From Oikopleura dioica (Eukaryota; Chordata; Appendicularia; Copelata; Oikopleuridae), in contig OU015568.1 of NCBI GenBank assembly GCA_907165135.1, forward strand, positions 14,657,092 to 14,701,211: DNA of 44,120 nucleotides, read 5' to 3'. The position numbers were made by a program, and so were the translations under genes. Positions 19,253 to 33,184 of this stretch are shown here, piece after piece; within the stretch, counting starts at the first letter, position 1; each line of letters begins with the position of its first letter. A model generated the notes under the pieces. The model saw nothing but the letters and a program-made list of their open reading frames with translations, was not told the origin of the DNA and searched no databases.

Positions 19253-21223
19253 TTAGTTTTGCGAAACTGCGCCAATTCCTTCGCTACCGTCCGCGCGTTT
19301 CGTTCCTTGGACGATGTCGTCGATTCTCAGCAGAAGAGTTGCTGTTTCGATCGCGGTTTTGTACACTAAAATGAACGTTTAGTTCATTCTCTGTCTTGGT
19401 CGATGGAAATCTAACCTTGCAATTTGACAGTCAAAGGCTCCCAAATATCAAGCTTCTCCATATCGCAAATCTTTCCAGTTTCGCCGTTCACGCCGTGATT
19501 GTTGTTTCCCTTGGCGTGCAATGCTCGCAGCTCTGTCAGTGTTCTGATCGTGTTGCCACCACAGTTCTGGACGAGTGTTCGGGGAATCACTTCCAGGGCT
19601 CGGGCGAGAGCTCTGTAGGGGAACTGTTCTTCGCCGTGGTACTTCTTTGCATTTTGATTCAAGAAGCTGCCGACAGCGAGTTCGCAAGCGCCGCCTCCGG
19701 GGACGATTTTGCATTCAAGAAGCACGTTTCTTGCGACCTAGAAAACACCATCAAATATTGAAATTTATACTAAGAAACAAACCTGCATGGCGTCCTGAAG
19801 GTTTCGCTCAACTTCCATGAGAACGTCCTTGGAAGCGCCTCTCAAGATGATTGTACAGGCAGTGTTCTTCTTGCATTCAGTAACGTAGGTGAAGTATTCT
19901 TCGCCGAACTTTTATTTCGAAGAGACCGGCTTCGGTTCCAATGTCGTCCTCGCTGATCTCGTCGGTTCGCGATTTGATTGTCGCGCCGCAGCATCGTGCG
20001 ATTCGAAGGTTGTCTGTTTTTCGGACTCGTCGGATAGCTGAAAAAGAAGTAAGAGTAGAGAGCTATGAAAAGTAAAGACTTACCAGTGATTCCAGCCTTG
20101 GCCAAGAAGTGCTGTGCCAAATCGGAGATGCCCTTCTCGGTGAAAACAAGGGTTGGCTTGAGAGCGATGATGTTGTCACAGATTTCTTTGATATAGTTTT
20201 CTTCGAGCTGGAGAATTCGGGTGAAGTCGGCTTCGTTCGACAACTCCATGTCTGTTTGACTCTCTCCCTGGAAAGTGGGTTAGATGGGAAAAGGGCTTTG
20301 GAAGTTGTTACCTTTTGATATTCAAGGGAGCAATCCAAGAGAAGAATTCGTGGGTTCTCGATTCGTCGCTTCATCTTTGGGTGAGTGATGTCTTTGTTCA
20401 ACATAACTCCGTTGAGCACCTTAAATTTTGGCTACTGTAACTGTTCAAGATGCGAATACAGTACCTCGCTATCTTCAATATGGCCACCAGGAATCTTCTC
20501 GACTTTCGCAAATCGTTTGATATCAATTTCAGTTCGGCCATTTTCTTTGATATGAACGGTTCGGACAGCTTTGATGGCCATCTTGGTAGCCAAATCCATC
20601 CATCGGCTTTGACAAGCGTTACTTTTTGAAATAAAAGTAAGGATGAGTACCTGATGAATTTCGTTCCAAGAGCTGAGTTGACCAACTTGGCCATGTCTTC
20701 GTCATTGTTTGGATCAATGGTCTTGCCGAAATCATTGTTCATGAATTCGTCAATGTCTTCGAGAGCTAATCGGTAGGCGTTGATGATTTTGGTTGGGTGC
20801 ATTTGATCCTCAAGGAACTCCTGCGCGGCGGACATGATTTCACCGGCGAGGATGATGACGGAAGTGGTGCCATCGCCGCATTCTTCGTCCTGAGTTCGCG
20901 AGATTTCGATCATCGACTTGGCAGCTGGATGCTTGACCATGATCTCTCGGAGGATGGCGTTTCCGTCGTTGGTGACAACGATACCACCCTAAATCAACAG
21001 CTAGAATCGATATTGGACTGTTCGATTACCTGAGGATCCATCAACATCTTGTACATTGATCGAGGACCGAGACAGGTTCGGATAATGTCAGCGACATGCT
21101 TTGTGGCCTGGACATTTCCAAGTTGGACCTATTATTTAAGTACAATTTAAAATCGGAATTCAGATTTACCTTTGAGCCTTGCTCACGTTCAGTATTTGGC
21201 TTGAGAACTGCGATCTGTGACAT
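19253..21223 (-). CDS. CCT3: CCT3, chaperonin TRiC subunit gamma
   Basis: CCT3 is one of eight subunits of the cytosolic ATP-driven chaperonin that folds actin and tubulin. Seen in order are MSQIAVLKPNTEREQGSK, HVADIIRTCLGP, TNDGNAILREI, KHPAAKSMIEISRTQDEECGDGTTSVIILAG (nucleotide-binding signature GDGTTS), KIPGGHIEDSEVL, TEKGISDLAQHF, SEDDIGTEAGLFEI, the C-terminal GGGACELAV, and IWEPLTVKLQ|VYKTAIETATLLLRIDDIV at 19411-19255. All blocks match CCT3 rather than other subunits. Small introns interrupt it (for example 19370-19415 and about 20624-20652). The frame is broken by one extra base in a T run at 19910-19913 (plus strand), between EIK and FGEEYFTYVTEC. A homopolymer error is the likely cause. 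The start codon follows CTTTAG|A. Confidence 0.93.
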
Positions 21224-21676
21224 TCTAAAGACGATTCTTTTCAGAAATGGCGAAAAAGTGAAGAAAACAGAGAAAAGGGATGTGGATCTAGAAAATTTTT
21301 AGCATTTTTAGAAATTTTCGGATGTCCTCTATTCTTTCTATTTATTTTTAATGCCGGGTTGCTAGAGAGATTTTTACTGTCTAGTGTTTTTACTGGAAGG
21401 TTCGGGAAATTTCGAGGCGAAAAATTTTCTTGACTCTTATTCTTCTCTCTCGCCTTGGGGCTTAATTTTTGAAAAGATGGATTTCTGTTTCTTTTGAGCC
21501 TTTTTTCTCTTTGAACACGGTATTTTAGAAAGAAAAACCGGAGGATTTTTCTCTTTCGCCTGACTCACTTCTTCTGGGATCCGCGCCAATGAGCGCCCGT
21601 CGCTAGGGAAAAGGAAGAATTCGAGAAAAGAATCGGTCAGGCACGGAATTTTTGAAGGAGGAAGGAATTTGTGAAA
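21224..21676. promoter_or_regulatory. Divergent promoter region between CCT3 and TRMT61A
   Basis: A 453-bp gap separates the minus-strand CCT3 start from the plus-strand TRMT61A start and is the only place in the central 22 kb where two gene series diverge. The CCT3 side begins with a candidate splice acceptor, AG at 21225-21226. The TRMT61A side has a purine-rich leader with no acceptor AG near the ATG, as expected for a first cistron. No heat-shock element or TATA box could be assigned with confidence. Confidence 0.5.
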
Positions 21677-22867
<1,191 letters not shown>

Positions 22868-22951
22868 CTTAATTTTAACTATTTAAAAACAAAACAATAA
22901 CATTTGAAATTATTCAGATGAGAGGTAGCTAGTGTTCCGATCGGCTAAAAT

Positions 22952-24150
22952 ATGGGTTGCTGGTTTTCGAGAAAAGGCCAACCGGTCGAGGAAGAGCAGG
23001 TTGAGGAAGCCCCGAAAGAGTATTCTTGGGACAAAAGAAAAAAGGAAGACAAGTCGAAGTTCTACGTTAGAGATGTCGAAAATATCGAAAATTCAGTTTG
23101 CAGAAAGTAAGTTAAGAATTAGACGATTTTATATCTTTTTTTAGCGATGTAAAAGATCTACCGATGACGATAGAAAACTGCAAGTCCTGTATCATCTTTC
23201 TCAATTGTCTGTGTAAAGAAGTTACGATTGACAACTGCCAAGACATGAAAATTATTACTTTTGCTTCAGGTTCTGTCTATATCCGCGACTCTAGGTATCT
23301 TTACCTCCCAAGTAGGCGACTTTAACCTGTTTTAGCAACGTCGAGTTGGTCACGATTTGCGGGCAGCTTCGAACTCGCGATTGTCGCTCAATGCGTCTCT
23401 ATCTTCATTGCCCCACTCAGCCAGTAATCGAAACAACTCAAAAAGTGACCACTTATCCACTCCCGATCGACTTCGAGAGCATCGAAGAAATCGTCTCTGA
23501 CTTCGGTCGTTCGAAGTTTTTAAACAACTGGGCAGATGTGAGTCGCAATCGTGCTTTTGTTTCGCTAGAATTTTCATTTCAGATTCATGACTTCGGCCCA
23601 GTGGACCATGCAGGGGAGCCGAACTGGGCGCCCGGAACGGACGTCGAAATCGCGCTCAAAGAGGTTTTCGACGAGTTTAATGATACTTTTGACTCTTCGC
23701 CTCGACTCTCGCTGGAGAGAACGATTTTCCCTCAAGTTGCGTATCCATATCCTTCTGCTGCCGAAGTTAAAGACGAGATGGTTTTTGCGCTTTTCGCTGG
23801 AGAGAAATCAGAAGAACTCGCAACGAACTGTTACTACAGAGTCACGGGGACTCTTAAAAAGGGTAAGTGTTATTTATTTTACTTCAAAGAATTATCCCTT
23901 CCCAGCAAAACTAATAAGAAGCACCGCCGGAAAATTGTCTCCCCTGAGTCTGCCAACCCGAGCCCAAAAGTCTCTCCAACTCTCGGAAGGCTCACAAATC
24001 GTCATCCTCATTTTCGAGGGCCAATTACTCGCCACTGAAATCTCCAGCGAGGCCGAGCCTGGCTGCTCATTTTTCGCTTTTGGGGACGAAGCACGCACCG
24101 AATATGACAACTTCTTCAATACTTCTGCCTTCGGCAATCACAATCTATGA
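22952..24150 (+). CDS. RP2: RP2 (XRP2), ARL3 GTPase-activating protein
   Basis: RP2 is a GAP for ARL3 that releases lipidated cargo at the ciliary base. The N-terminus MGCWFSRKGQ has the Gly2/Cys3 signal for myristoylation and palmitoylation. Next come EYSWDKRKKED and the beta-helical TBCC-like domain: IENCKSCIIFL, VTIDNCQDMKI, SVYIRDSR, then ICGQLRTRDCRSMRLYLHCPTQPVIE. The Arg in QLRTRDCR is at the position of the catalytic arginine finger of human RP2. The NNWADIHDFGPV motif and a C-terminal NDK-like domain (MVFALFAGE..., IVILIFEG) follow. Introns lie at about 23107-23144, 23295-23337, 23537-23582 and 23862-23906. The stop is at 24150. It starts 85 bp after TRMT61A. Confidence 0.92.
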
Positions 24151-24192
24151 TTTTTAACTTTTTTAAATGTGAAATTTATTTTTGTAAAATCC

Positions 24193-25077
24193 ATGATAAA
24201 CTATCCAGACAAACCTAATACAATTTCTCCATATAGAATGATTGACCTGCTTTACTGGCTTTTCAAAATCATCAAATTTGTGAGCAATTGGCGCTATAGA
24301 GTGAGATACAGTTCTATGTGCGGAAGCAAGGATTGCGCTCGCTGTGGTCGCCGCCCTCTTCAATACGAAATCCGACTCGCTCTCTTGTTCTTTCACTGGT
24401 TCAATTTCAAAGCGGCGAAAAAGTCCCGGCTCTGGGAGGCAAATCCTAACGGCATGTGGGGATTTCTTCAATATGGAACGATCCTTGACATTCCTGGAAT
24501 CAAGTCTCGTCCAGTCAATAAATTGGACATTACGCATCAGGATTTCTACTACATGAAGTATAAAGAGATGGAGAGCACTTTGGTATGGAATGAAGTTGAA
24601 AAATCGGCCGGGTCTTGGAAAATTGCGAAGATTATTGACCAAGGACAGTGCGCAGAAAATTTCGATGGATCTTTGGTCAGTCATTTGGCAGAATTCGTCC
24701 CGTCAAATATTCTTTTCAACGCTTCGTTTTCGAAGTTGACTGTTGACCTGTCGAAAATCGGTGAAGAAGATGAAGAGCTAATTGCTATTCATTTTGGCTG
24801 TACGACTGCAAAGTCCAGGGTGCACATTCCAATCGAGATCGACGAAGAGATCATCGACAATGTCGAAATTCTCGCCGGTGGACATTCCATGACTTGGAAA
24901 ACCGCTTTCGACCTCGATGACAGCTACGCACACTTGGTCAGATTTAGGCCGAAACCGGGCATGCCAAAGAAGGGGATCTTCTCTAGAACTGTTCTTATTT
25001 TTGACCGCTGGCAGCCAGATTTAACTCACATCGAGCGAGATGAAATCAACTTTGTCGCTGAAAAACTTCTCTGCTAA
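24193..25077 (+). CDS. Unknown 294-residue intronless protein
   Basis: I do not recognise this gene. It is a single open frame from ATG 24193, 43 bp after the RP2 stop. The N-terminus has a hydrophobic helix (MIDLLYWLFKIIKFV), then a cysteine cluster C-x4-C-x2-C (CGSKDCARC) near residue 45, a second aromatic hydrophobic patch (LALLFFHWFNF), WGFLQYGTILDIPG, and a C-terminal half rich in acidic beta-like sequence ending FDRWQPDLTHIERDEINFVAEKLLC. No catalytic motif is visible. The lack of introns is unusual here. The tight spacing to RP2 (43 bp) and CCT5 (91 bp) suggests co-transcription in the operon. Confidence 0.7.
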   Translation: MINYPDKPNTISPYRMIDLLYWLFKIIKFVSNWRYRVRYSSMCGSKDCARCGRRPLQYEIRLALLFFHWFNFKAAKKSRLWEANPNGMWGFLQYGTILDIPGIKSRPVNKLDITHQDFYYMKYKEMESTLVWNEVEKSAGSWKIAKIIDQGQCAENFDGSLVSHLAEFVPSNILFNASFSKLTVDLSKIGEEDEELIAIHFGCTTAKSRVHIPIEIDEEIIDNVEILAGGHSMTWKTAFDLDDSYAHLVRFRPKPGMPKKGIFSRTVLIFDRWQPDLTHIERDEINFVAEKLLC

Positions 25078-25163
25078 CTAATTTTGTACATAGTCTCTAG
25101 AACAGATAGACATCCCTTTATTTTCGATGACCGATGAGATCAGATTCTGATAGTTGAATTTTT

Positions 25164-25168
25164 AGAAA

Positions 25169-25171
<3 letters not shown>
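25164..25171 (+). promoter_or_regulatory. Candidate trans-splice acceptor of CCT5
   Basis: AATTTTTAG|AAAATGATG: a pyrimidine-rich tract and AG (25164-25165) end three bases before the first ATG. It lies 91 bp after the preceding stop codon. Confidence 0.55.
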
Positions 25172-27179
<2,008 letters not shown>

Positions 27180-27532
27180 TTCACAGACAAACTACTGTAT
27201 CCCTTTCTAGTATTTTAGCCTTTTTAGGATCAATTATTCCTGAGATCAGTGTCACAACCTCACTCTCTTCAAACCTTGTTTTTGAATGCTTGAAGCTGAG
27301 CACCACATATTTGTTTTTATTTGATTCCGCCAAGTCAACGATTATTTTACACTTCGTAAAGAACAAAACTGACCGATTTTAGCAACTGAAAATACCACCA
27401 TTATAGTTCATACTTCCTGTGTCTTTCACCTATACTTTCAATACATGTTTTATTTGATAAAAGAACCCTCCAGTGTCTTTCTCGATTTTTGCAGAAGCAT
27501 GATCAGGTTTAGTTAAGAAAAAACATGCGGCT
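27180..27532. other. Spacer between CCT5 and WDR7
   Basis: 353 bp with no gene that I trust. It holds CCT5 3' sequence and the WDR7 leader. A minus-strand open frame at 27181-27366 has no ATG start and no family. An upstream ATG at 27524 opens a five-codon out-of-frame peptide overlapping the WDR7 start. Confidence 0.4.
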
Positions 27533-30500
27533 ATGGTGTTGACAGTTCCAATCGGACTGTGGTCAGGTCGGAATGTCAACTGTAAATGTACCTGCTTCGG
27601 TCGAATCGAGTCCAACCTTGACAATGTCGAGTACTGGATTTATGCTACCTTTGAGAGCGGCCAGATCTTCATTTGGAAGGTTTCCGATCAGAACATCATC
27701 CACAAAAGCGTCCTAATACAGGACTCTGATGCATCTCCGATAGTGAGCACATCATCTTACGGGAAGAATCATCTAGCAACGCTTTCCCTCTCCGGGTTAA
27801 TTCAGTTTTGGCATGTTCCTTCTGGCCGCGTAGTATTCTCAATTCAAGCGTCTGATCGTCTTGGAGGTCTTGTTACTCTCTCTGAAACATTGATAGCTGC
27901 TTTCGGCGAACTCAGTGAAGTCCTTGTTTTCAGCACAAAAACTGGAAAGCGCGAGTTCTCACTTTGCTGCCGTTTGTACCCGGACTGGATAACTTGCGGG
28001 GTCTCAATAAATGTCCCCGATCTATCAGTTTTGCTCGGCATAACGGCAGGTGGAACTTTGAAAGTATGGCGCGTCTCAACAGAGCCTCAACAATCGCTAG
28101 AAGAGCCACTTTGGGAGGAAGAGTCGAAGCAAATCCGATCATGCGAGCATCCGATTGTTCTGAAATTAAGGAGCGAATACGCCCTTGTCGTCTGTAAGAA
28201 GTCCTTCTTCATCTTGGACTCATCGGATTTTTCAAGCATATCTTATCAGTCGATTGATAGCGATTGCCTCGTCGATGGATTTTTCCTTCAAGCAAGTTCA
28301 AACTTCGCCATCGTGTCGGAGAACAAAGCTCTGAACTTGTCATATTTCACGATCTACTCAACAGCGAACCTTAAGCCTCAAAGTGCGGATGACCAATCTC
28401 CGCAGCTCATTTGGCGAACGTCTGCTCCCCTGCACTCGAACTTTCAACTTTCTGGAAAACGTCTTCATTCAATTGCTCCTTCTCTTGAGATCTCTACATA
28501 TGTAGCGCAGGAAGATTCACTAATTGAGATAGCTAAAACTGCTTCTTGCAGTGGAGTTGAAGGCGAACTTGATGTATTTTGCACGAATGACTCCTACATC
28601 ACTGCGGTTTGCTTTGTTGAAGAAAAGGATACCCTCATATTTGGTCGTTCTGATGGACATCTTGTTATCGCTCCTGCAATTCCTTCTTTTGCAAAATGTG
28701 TTTTTGATATTAACGAAGACGTAGATGTCTTTACATCTGCAGTAGCCAATTACGCCGAGATCACTTGTCTCATGTACCCATACCAGCATAACACCGCTTC
28801 ATATGACGACGATGTCTTTTTGTTGGTAGCGCCGACTTCTCTGTCTCAGCATGGTCACTAACACATAAACAAAAGTTGGTAGAATTCCACAATCACATGG
28901 CTCCACTGCTGAGTCTCACAATTTGCCCGATAAAAGTCGGAAAATCAGCTGGCACGGCCGTTTCGATCGATGTCGATGGCGGAATCTGCGTATTGCATCC
29001 GAAGACGCACCAATGTCTTCTTTCAGATCCTGGCTTTGGTCAAGCGATAATTGATGTCGCTTGGACAAATGATGGGTACCTTATTGTCACTCGTGAAGAC
29101 GGATCATGCAAGACATGGGATGCATATTCGATGGCTCTTGAACGGGAAACTTCTTCCTCTCAAGCGAATGAAATTCAGTCAACAGCTGAGCTATATCCCC
29201 ATGATAAACCTCCGGCAAGGAGGCAGCAGCTCATTTTTGTCCAACCAATGTTTCTTGATCAGCTTGATTCTCCACCAATTCTCAAGTGTTTATCATTTCA
29301 CTTCGATGTCGAAAAAATGGTTCAAAATATCATCCAGCACTATCGACTTAATCAAACAAGTAACAAGAAAATGCCATCGCGTCAAGCCTCTGAAGACAAA
29401 TCACAGCCAAATTTAACCAATACTCTCAAGACAACAGGAATGCAGTTATTTTCTAGCGTCCAGTCAAAAATTAAAGAATCGCGCTCAGGTCGCCAATCTC
29501 CAGCAACTCCGACCTCACCAAAGTCTCCTCAACAACAAGCTACATCGCCATCGAAACTTTCCTTATCAAGCGCACCATCACTAGATACTTCTGAAAGTGC
29601 CATCTTGGGACCTCAATCGTTAGCATTCGGACGTATTCTTATCATGACCTTGCATGCATGGGGACTTCAGCCATCTCTTGATGAGCTTCTAGTGACGATG
29701 ATATCCTTTGCGCGACCGAAAAAGTCACTGATCTTTGGAGTCCGTCGTCAGAGCTGCTGTGTTTTCTTTTTCCCTGAAGAACCAGACAATTTTAACGAAC
29801 ACTGGAACATTTCAAAAGACTTGACGAATCTCCATCTCATGTCGATTGGTTCTCTTTGCAACAGTTTGATGAATTTGTCCGAAGAATTCCTCGGTGATGG
29901 TAGACAGTGTTGGTCTGGACTAGTCACTCTCCACTGCGCCTTGCTAAGCGATCTATTAGAAAAGTACACTCCTCCCGCTCTGGAAACACTGGCGATTCGC
30001 TGGTCTGATCGTGTGCAAGAAATTCGCGAAACGGGACAAAGCCTTCTTCTTGATCAACTAAGACGTAATGACGAAAAGACACGTGGACGCATTATCCAAC
30101 ACTTCCTCAATCAACTTTCATCATCCAACATGCAAACAAGTAATACTGCCGTTGTCATCCTAGGCGTGCTTGGTGCTGAACTCAACTGCCTCGGTCAATC
30201 AACAACAAGAATCATTGCTCAGAAGCTGCTCTCTCTTCTTGATGCCAACGATAACTCAATTTCAAAGAGGACAGCTGTTGAACTTCTTGGTCGTGGCTTC
30301 CATATCTGGGAGCCTTTCGTTGAGCCTGCAACTGTTCTCTTGGCTCTTATGGAAATGACGATCAACTATGAAATGGTGGAGCCACTATTTAACAAGAAGG
30401 TGATGGTTTCGCCAAGCGCGGAGCTCTGCCGTGCTTCGCATAGAGCTCTCTGTCAAATCGCCCGATCAAAACCCAGCGTCTTCATCACGACAATAGGTAA

Positions 30501-31335
30501 CGCAATGAATTAATAACTGATAAAACATTTCTGTTCGTAGGACGAGAAGTAGCCCGCCATACTGCCGCAATTGCTAATCCAGCTACCTCCCAGAAATTTC
30601 AGCAGTCGACGCTTGTCAAAGCCAAAAATGAAGTGTTGCGGATAATAGAGTTTTTGGCAGAAATGCTGCCCAACGAGCTGTCTCTGCTTATATCTGAGGT
30701 ATTGATATCGACAAAATTGAGAAGTCTAATATTTTAAAGGTCGTTGACATCGTTCTGTTTTGCTTGGACTCTCAAGCATTCAAGAAAACGAGGTTATCTG
30801 ACGCTTTTCCTCCACTGCAAAGGTACATTGATACTGCCCCTTATTTGTTATAAATTGCTGTTAGATTTCATATGCTGTCATTCTGCAATAACACCAGAAG
30901 AATAGCGGCTGGGACGAAGAATGGGCAGATAATTGTTTATGACTTGAAGACTCTGAAAAGTCAGGTGGTTTCCGCTCATCGAGGCGCAGTATCTGCGCTT
31001 TGTTTTTCACCGGATGGAAAATACTTGGCTACGTATTCAAATGGTCTATTAGAAGATTATTTGCATCGTTGTAAATCATTTATTCTAGTTGAAAATCAAT
31101 TGAGTTTCTGGGTGATGGTATCGTCTATTTTTGGAATGGTTACTTCGCATGTGAAATGCGTCAAATCTGTTGGAACTGTGCCGCTGAGAGTATGGTGTGT
31201 CTCAAATTTCTAGTTACAATAATTTTATAGGTTTCGTCGAGCAATATTTCGGAAAACCCGAAGCTCGTCTGGGTCAATAAAGAAGTCGCAGTTCTGCTGA
31301 ATTCGGACGGCTCAGAATATCGCTTTACGATATAG
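27533..31335 (+). CDS. WDR7: WDR7 (rabconnectin-3 beta), V-ATPase regulator
   Basis: WDR7 forms rabconnectin-3 with DMXL proteins and promotes V-ATPase assembly on endosomes and synaptic vesicles. The N-terminal WD40 part has YWIYATFESGQIFIWKV, LIQFWHVPSGRVVF, LYPDWITCGVSI and EPLWEEESKQI, matching WDR7 blocks. Then come DFSVSAWSL, a Ser/Gln-rich linker (29360-29600), LHAWGLQPSLDE, the alpha-solenoid region WSDRVQEIRETGQSLLL, AVELLGRGFHIWEPF, and RSKPSVFITTIG. The C-terminal WD repeats are HMLSFCNNTRRIAAGTKNGQ, FSPDGKYLATYSN, and LVWVNKEVAVLLNSDGSEYRF. Introns are few and short (about 30500-30540, 30700-30740, 30823-30865, 31043-31088, 31190-31230). The frame breaks at the T5 run 28817-28821; one more T restores VFFVGSADFSVSAW. 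The length suits a compact WDR7. Confidence 0.92.
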
Positions 31336-31557
31336 AAATTATATTCAAGGACGTTTCATTTATTTATACTTGTGTACTTTATATCATCCTGATTTCTTCA
31401 TTGCTTCTTCAACTCGCTATCTGCTCGTTCTGTCTGTCAATCCACTAGACTGTACTGTTTATCGAAGTTACTGCATGTGCAATAAACTGAATCGAGAGGA
31501 ATCCTCTCGTACCATATTTATTTAACTTATAGCTAAGATCTCTTGTTTAGTATAAAA

Positions 31558-33060
31558 ATGGTGCAAATCAATTACGAGGTCAGGCTAAAAAGCAACGCAA
31601 AATATCAAATGACAGAAATAGAGGATAGTCTTCGGAGCATCTTCGAACTATTCGACGATGGAGTTAAAAGCTTAATTCCGAAACAAGACAAGGAAAAGAT
31701 CATGAACGCGATTAACGAGATTATGGACGAAACTGAGACGAAAGATCTGCTGGAAGCGTTGAACGTCGTGGAAGAGTGCGTTTCTGAGGTTATGATTTGC
31801 GAAGAGAGCGAAAAGTACAGTGATATTCCTAATACTGCCCTCGGGAAGTTCTATTTGTACACCATGGACAAAGCTGAGGGAGAAGAAGAGCACATTGATG
31901 AGGAAGAAGGTAACATACTCTCGCCTTATTTCAAAACTAATTTATCTTCTGAAGATGGCGAAATCGCTGCTTGCCAGACATGGATGTTACCGAACAAGGC
32001 GTTTTACGGACTGTGGGAGTCGCTGCACTACTCATCATCGCTCAAAACCGATCTCATTCAATACGCGGAAACATCTTTTCGGCTATCGCAACTAGGAGTC
32101 AGCAACACGCTCATTAGCTGGAACAAAGTCATTCTTTTTCATGGCCCTCCAGGCACTGGAAAGACTTCCATCGCTCAGGTACAAACCTTTAATTGCTCAA
32201 AAACAATCATTTCTTTAGGCATTTGCTCAAAAATTAGCGATTCGACAAATAGGCGGCTATCAAAATACGGCACTTGTGGAGATCAACTCACATTCTCTCT
32301 TCTCAAAGTGGTTTTCGGAGTCAGGCAAACTTGTTCAGAAAATGTTTTCTAAAATAAGAGACTATGCGGGTTAGTTGACGCTTTCAGATCACGACTACAA
32401 CTATTTTAAGATGACAAGTCGATCATGACGATCATCCTCATCGACGAAGTAGAGAGCTTAACCTCTGCTAGATCGGGTTCCGCGAATGAGCCAGCAGATG
32501 CCGTTAGAGTAGTCAATGCTGTTCTTACGCAACTGGACTCGCTGAAAAAGTACCCGAACGTTCTCGTTGTTTGCACATCGAACATCACTGGCAAAATTGA
32601 TCTGGCATTCATCGATCGCGCCGACATGAAGATTTTCGTTGGACCACCAGAGCCAAAAGCTATCTACACTATCCTCGAGTCTGCGTTCAACGAATTATAT
32701 CATAAAGGCATGATTACAGGCAAATATTCCTTACGATCAGAAGGATACGACCTGCCAAAGTAAGAGCGGTTTTCATGCTCGGTGAATATTTTTAAGTCCA
32801 ACTGACAGCGAGAGAAGCCTTATTGCGATCGCCGACAGTGCTCAAGGAATCAGCGGACGCACGCTTCGAAAGATACCATTCCTGGCCTTGATGAAGTACT
32901 GCGCTGGAGCTCAACAGGTCACTCTTGACAACTATCTTAACGCTGTCGAAAAAGCCATCGAAAGCGACAAGGTTGAGAGAAAGCATCTTTCTGGTAAAAA
33001 TAACTCTCTTTTCTTTCAATCACTATTTATTTAGATGAAAACCCGAAGATGGAAGCCTAG
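31558..33060 (+). CDS. TRIP13: TRIP13 (Pch2), HORMA-remodelling AAA+ ATPase
   Basis: TRIP13 unfolds HORMA proteins (MAD2, HORMADs) in spindle-checkpoint silencing and meiosis. Visible are Walker [10 protein letters not shown] (about 32143), [29 protein letters not shown] spanning the next exon, Walker [11 protein letters not shown] (about 32430-32460), the [25 protein letters not shown] block, sensor 1 [20 protein letters not shown], and sensor 2 [17 protein letters not shown]. The C-terminus is short, ending NPKMEA. The N-terminus is a divergent pore-entry domain rich in acidic helices. Introns are about 40 to 55 bp; TGTTTAG stands just before the leader TATAAAAATGG. It lies 222 bp after WDR7 and 124 bp before ODR4. 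Confidence 0.93.
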
Positions 33061-33184
33061 CCGTTCACCTACATTTTACTTTTCACATTCCCTTTATCAA
33101 CTTTTCACATCACAACTGCCACGTGCCATCGAGTTCAAATAAAAGGCATATCACGATTCCCAATAAAAATATTTTTCATTAAGA

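Noticed and set aside
19396-19820. Plus-strand ORFs of 80-120 codons
   Set aside because: Shadows of CCT3 exons on the other strand.
27181-27366. Minus-strand ORF between CCT5 and WDR7
   Set aside because: Begins at TTG not ATG, no family, no splice-acceptor context.
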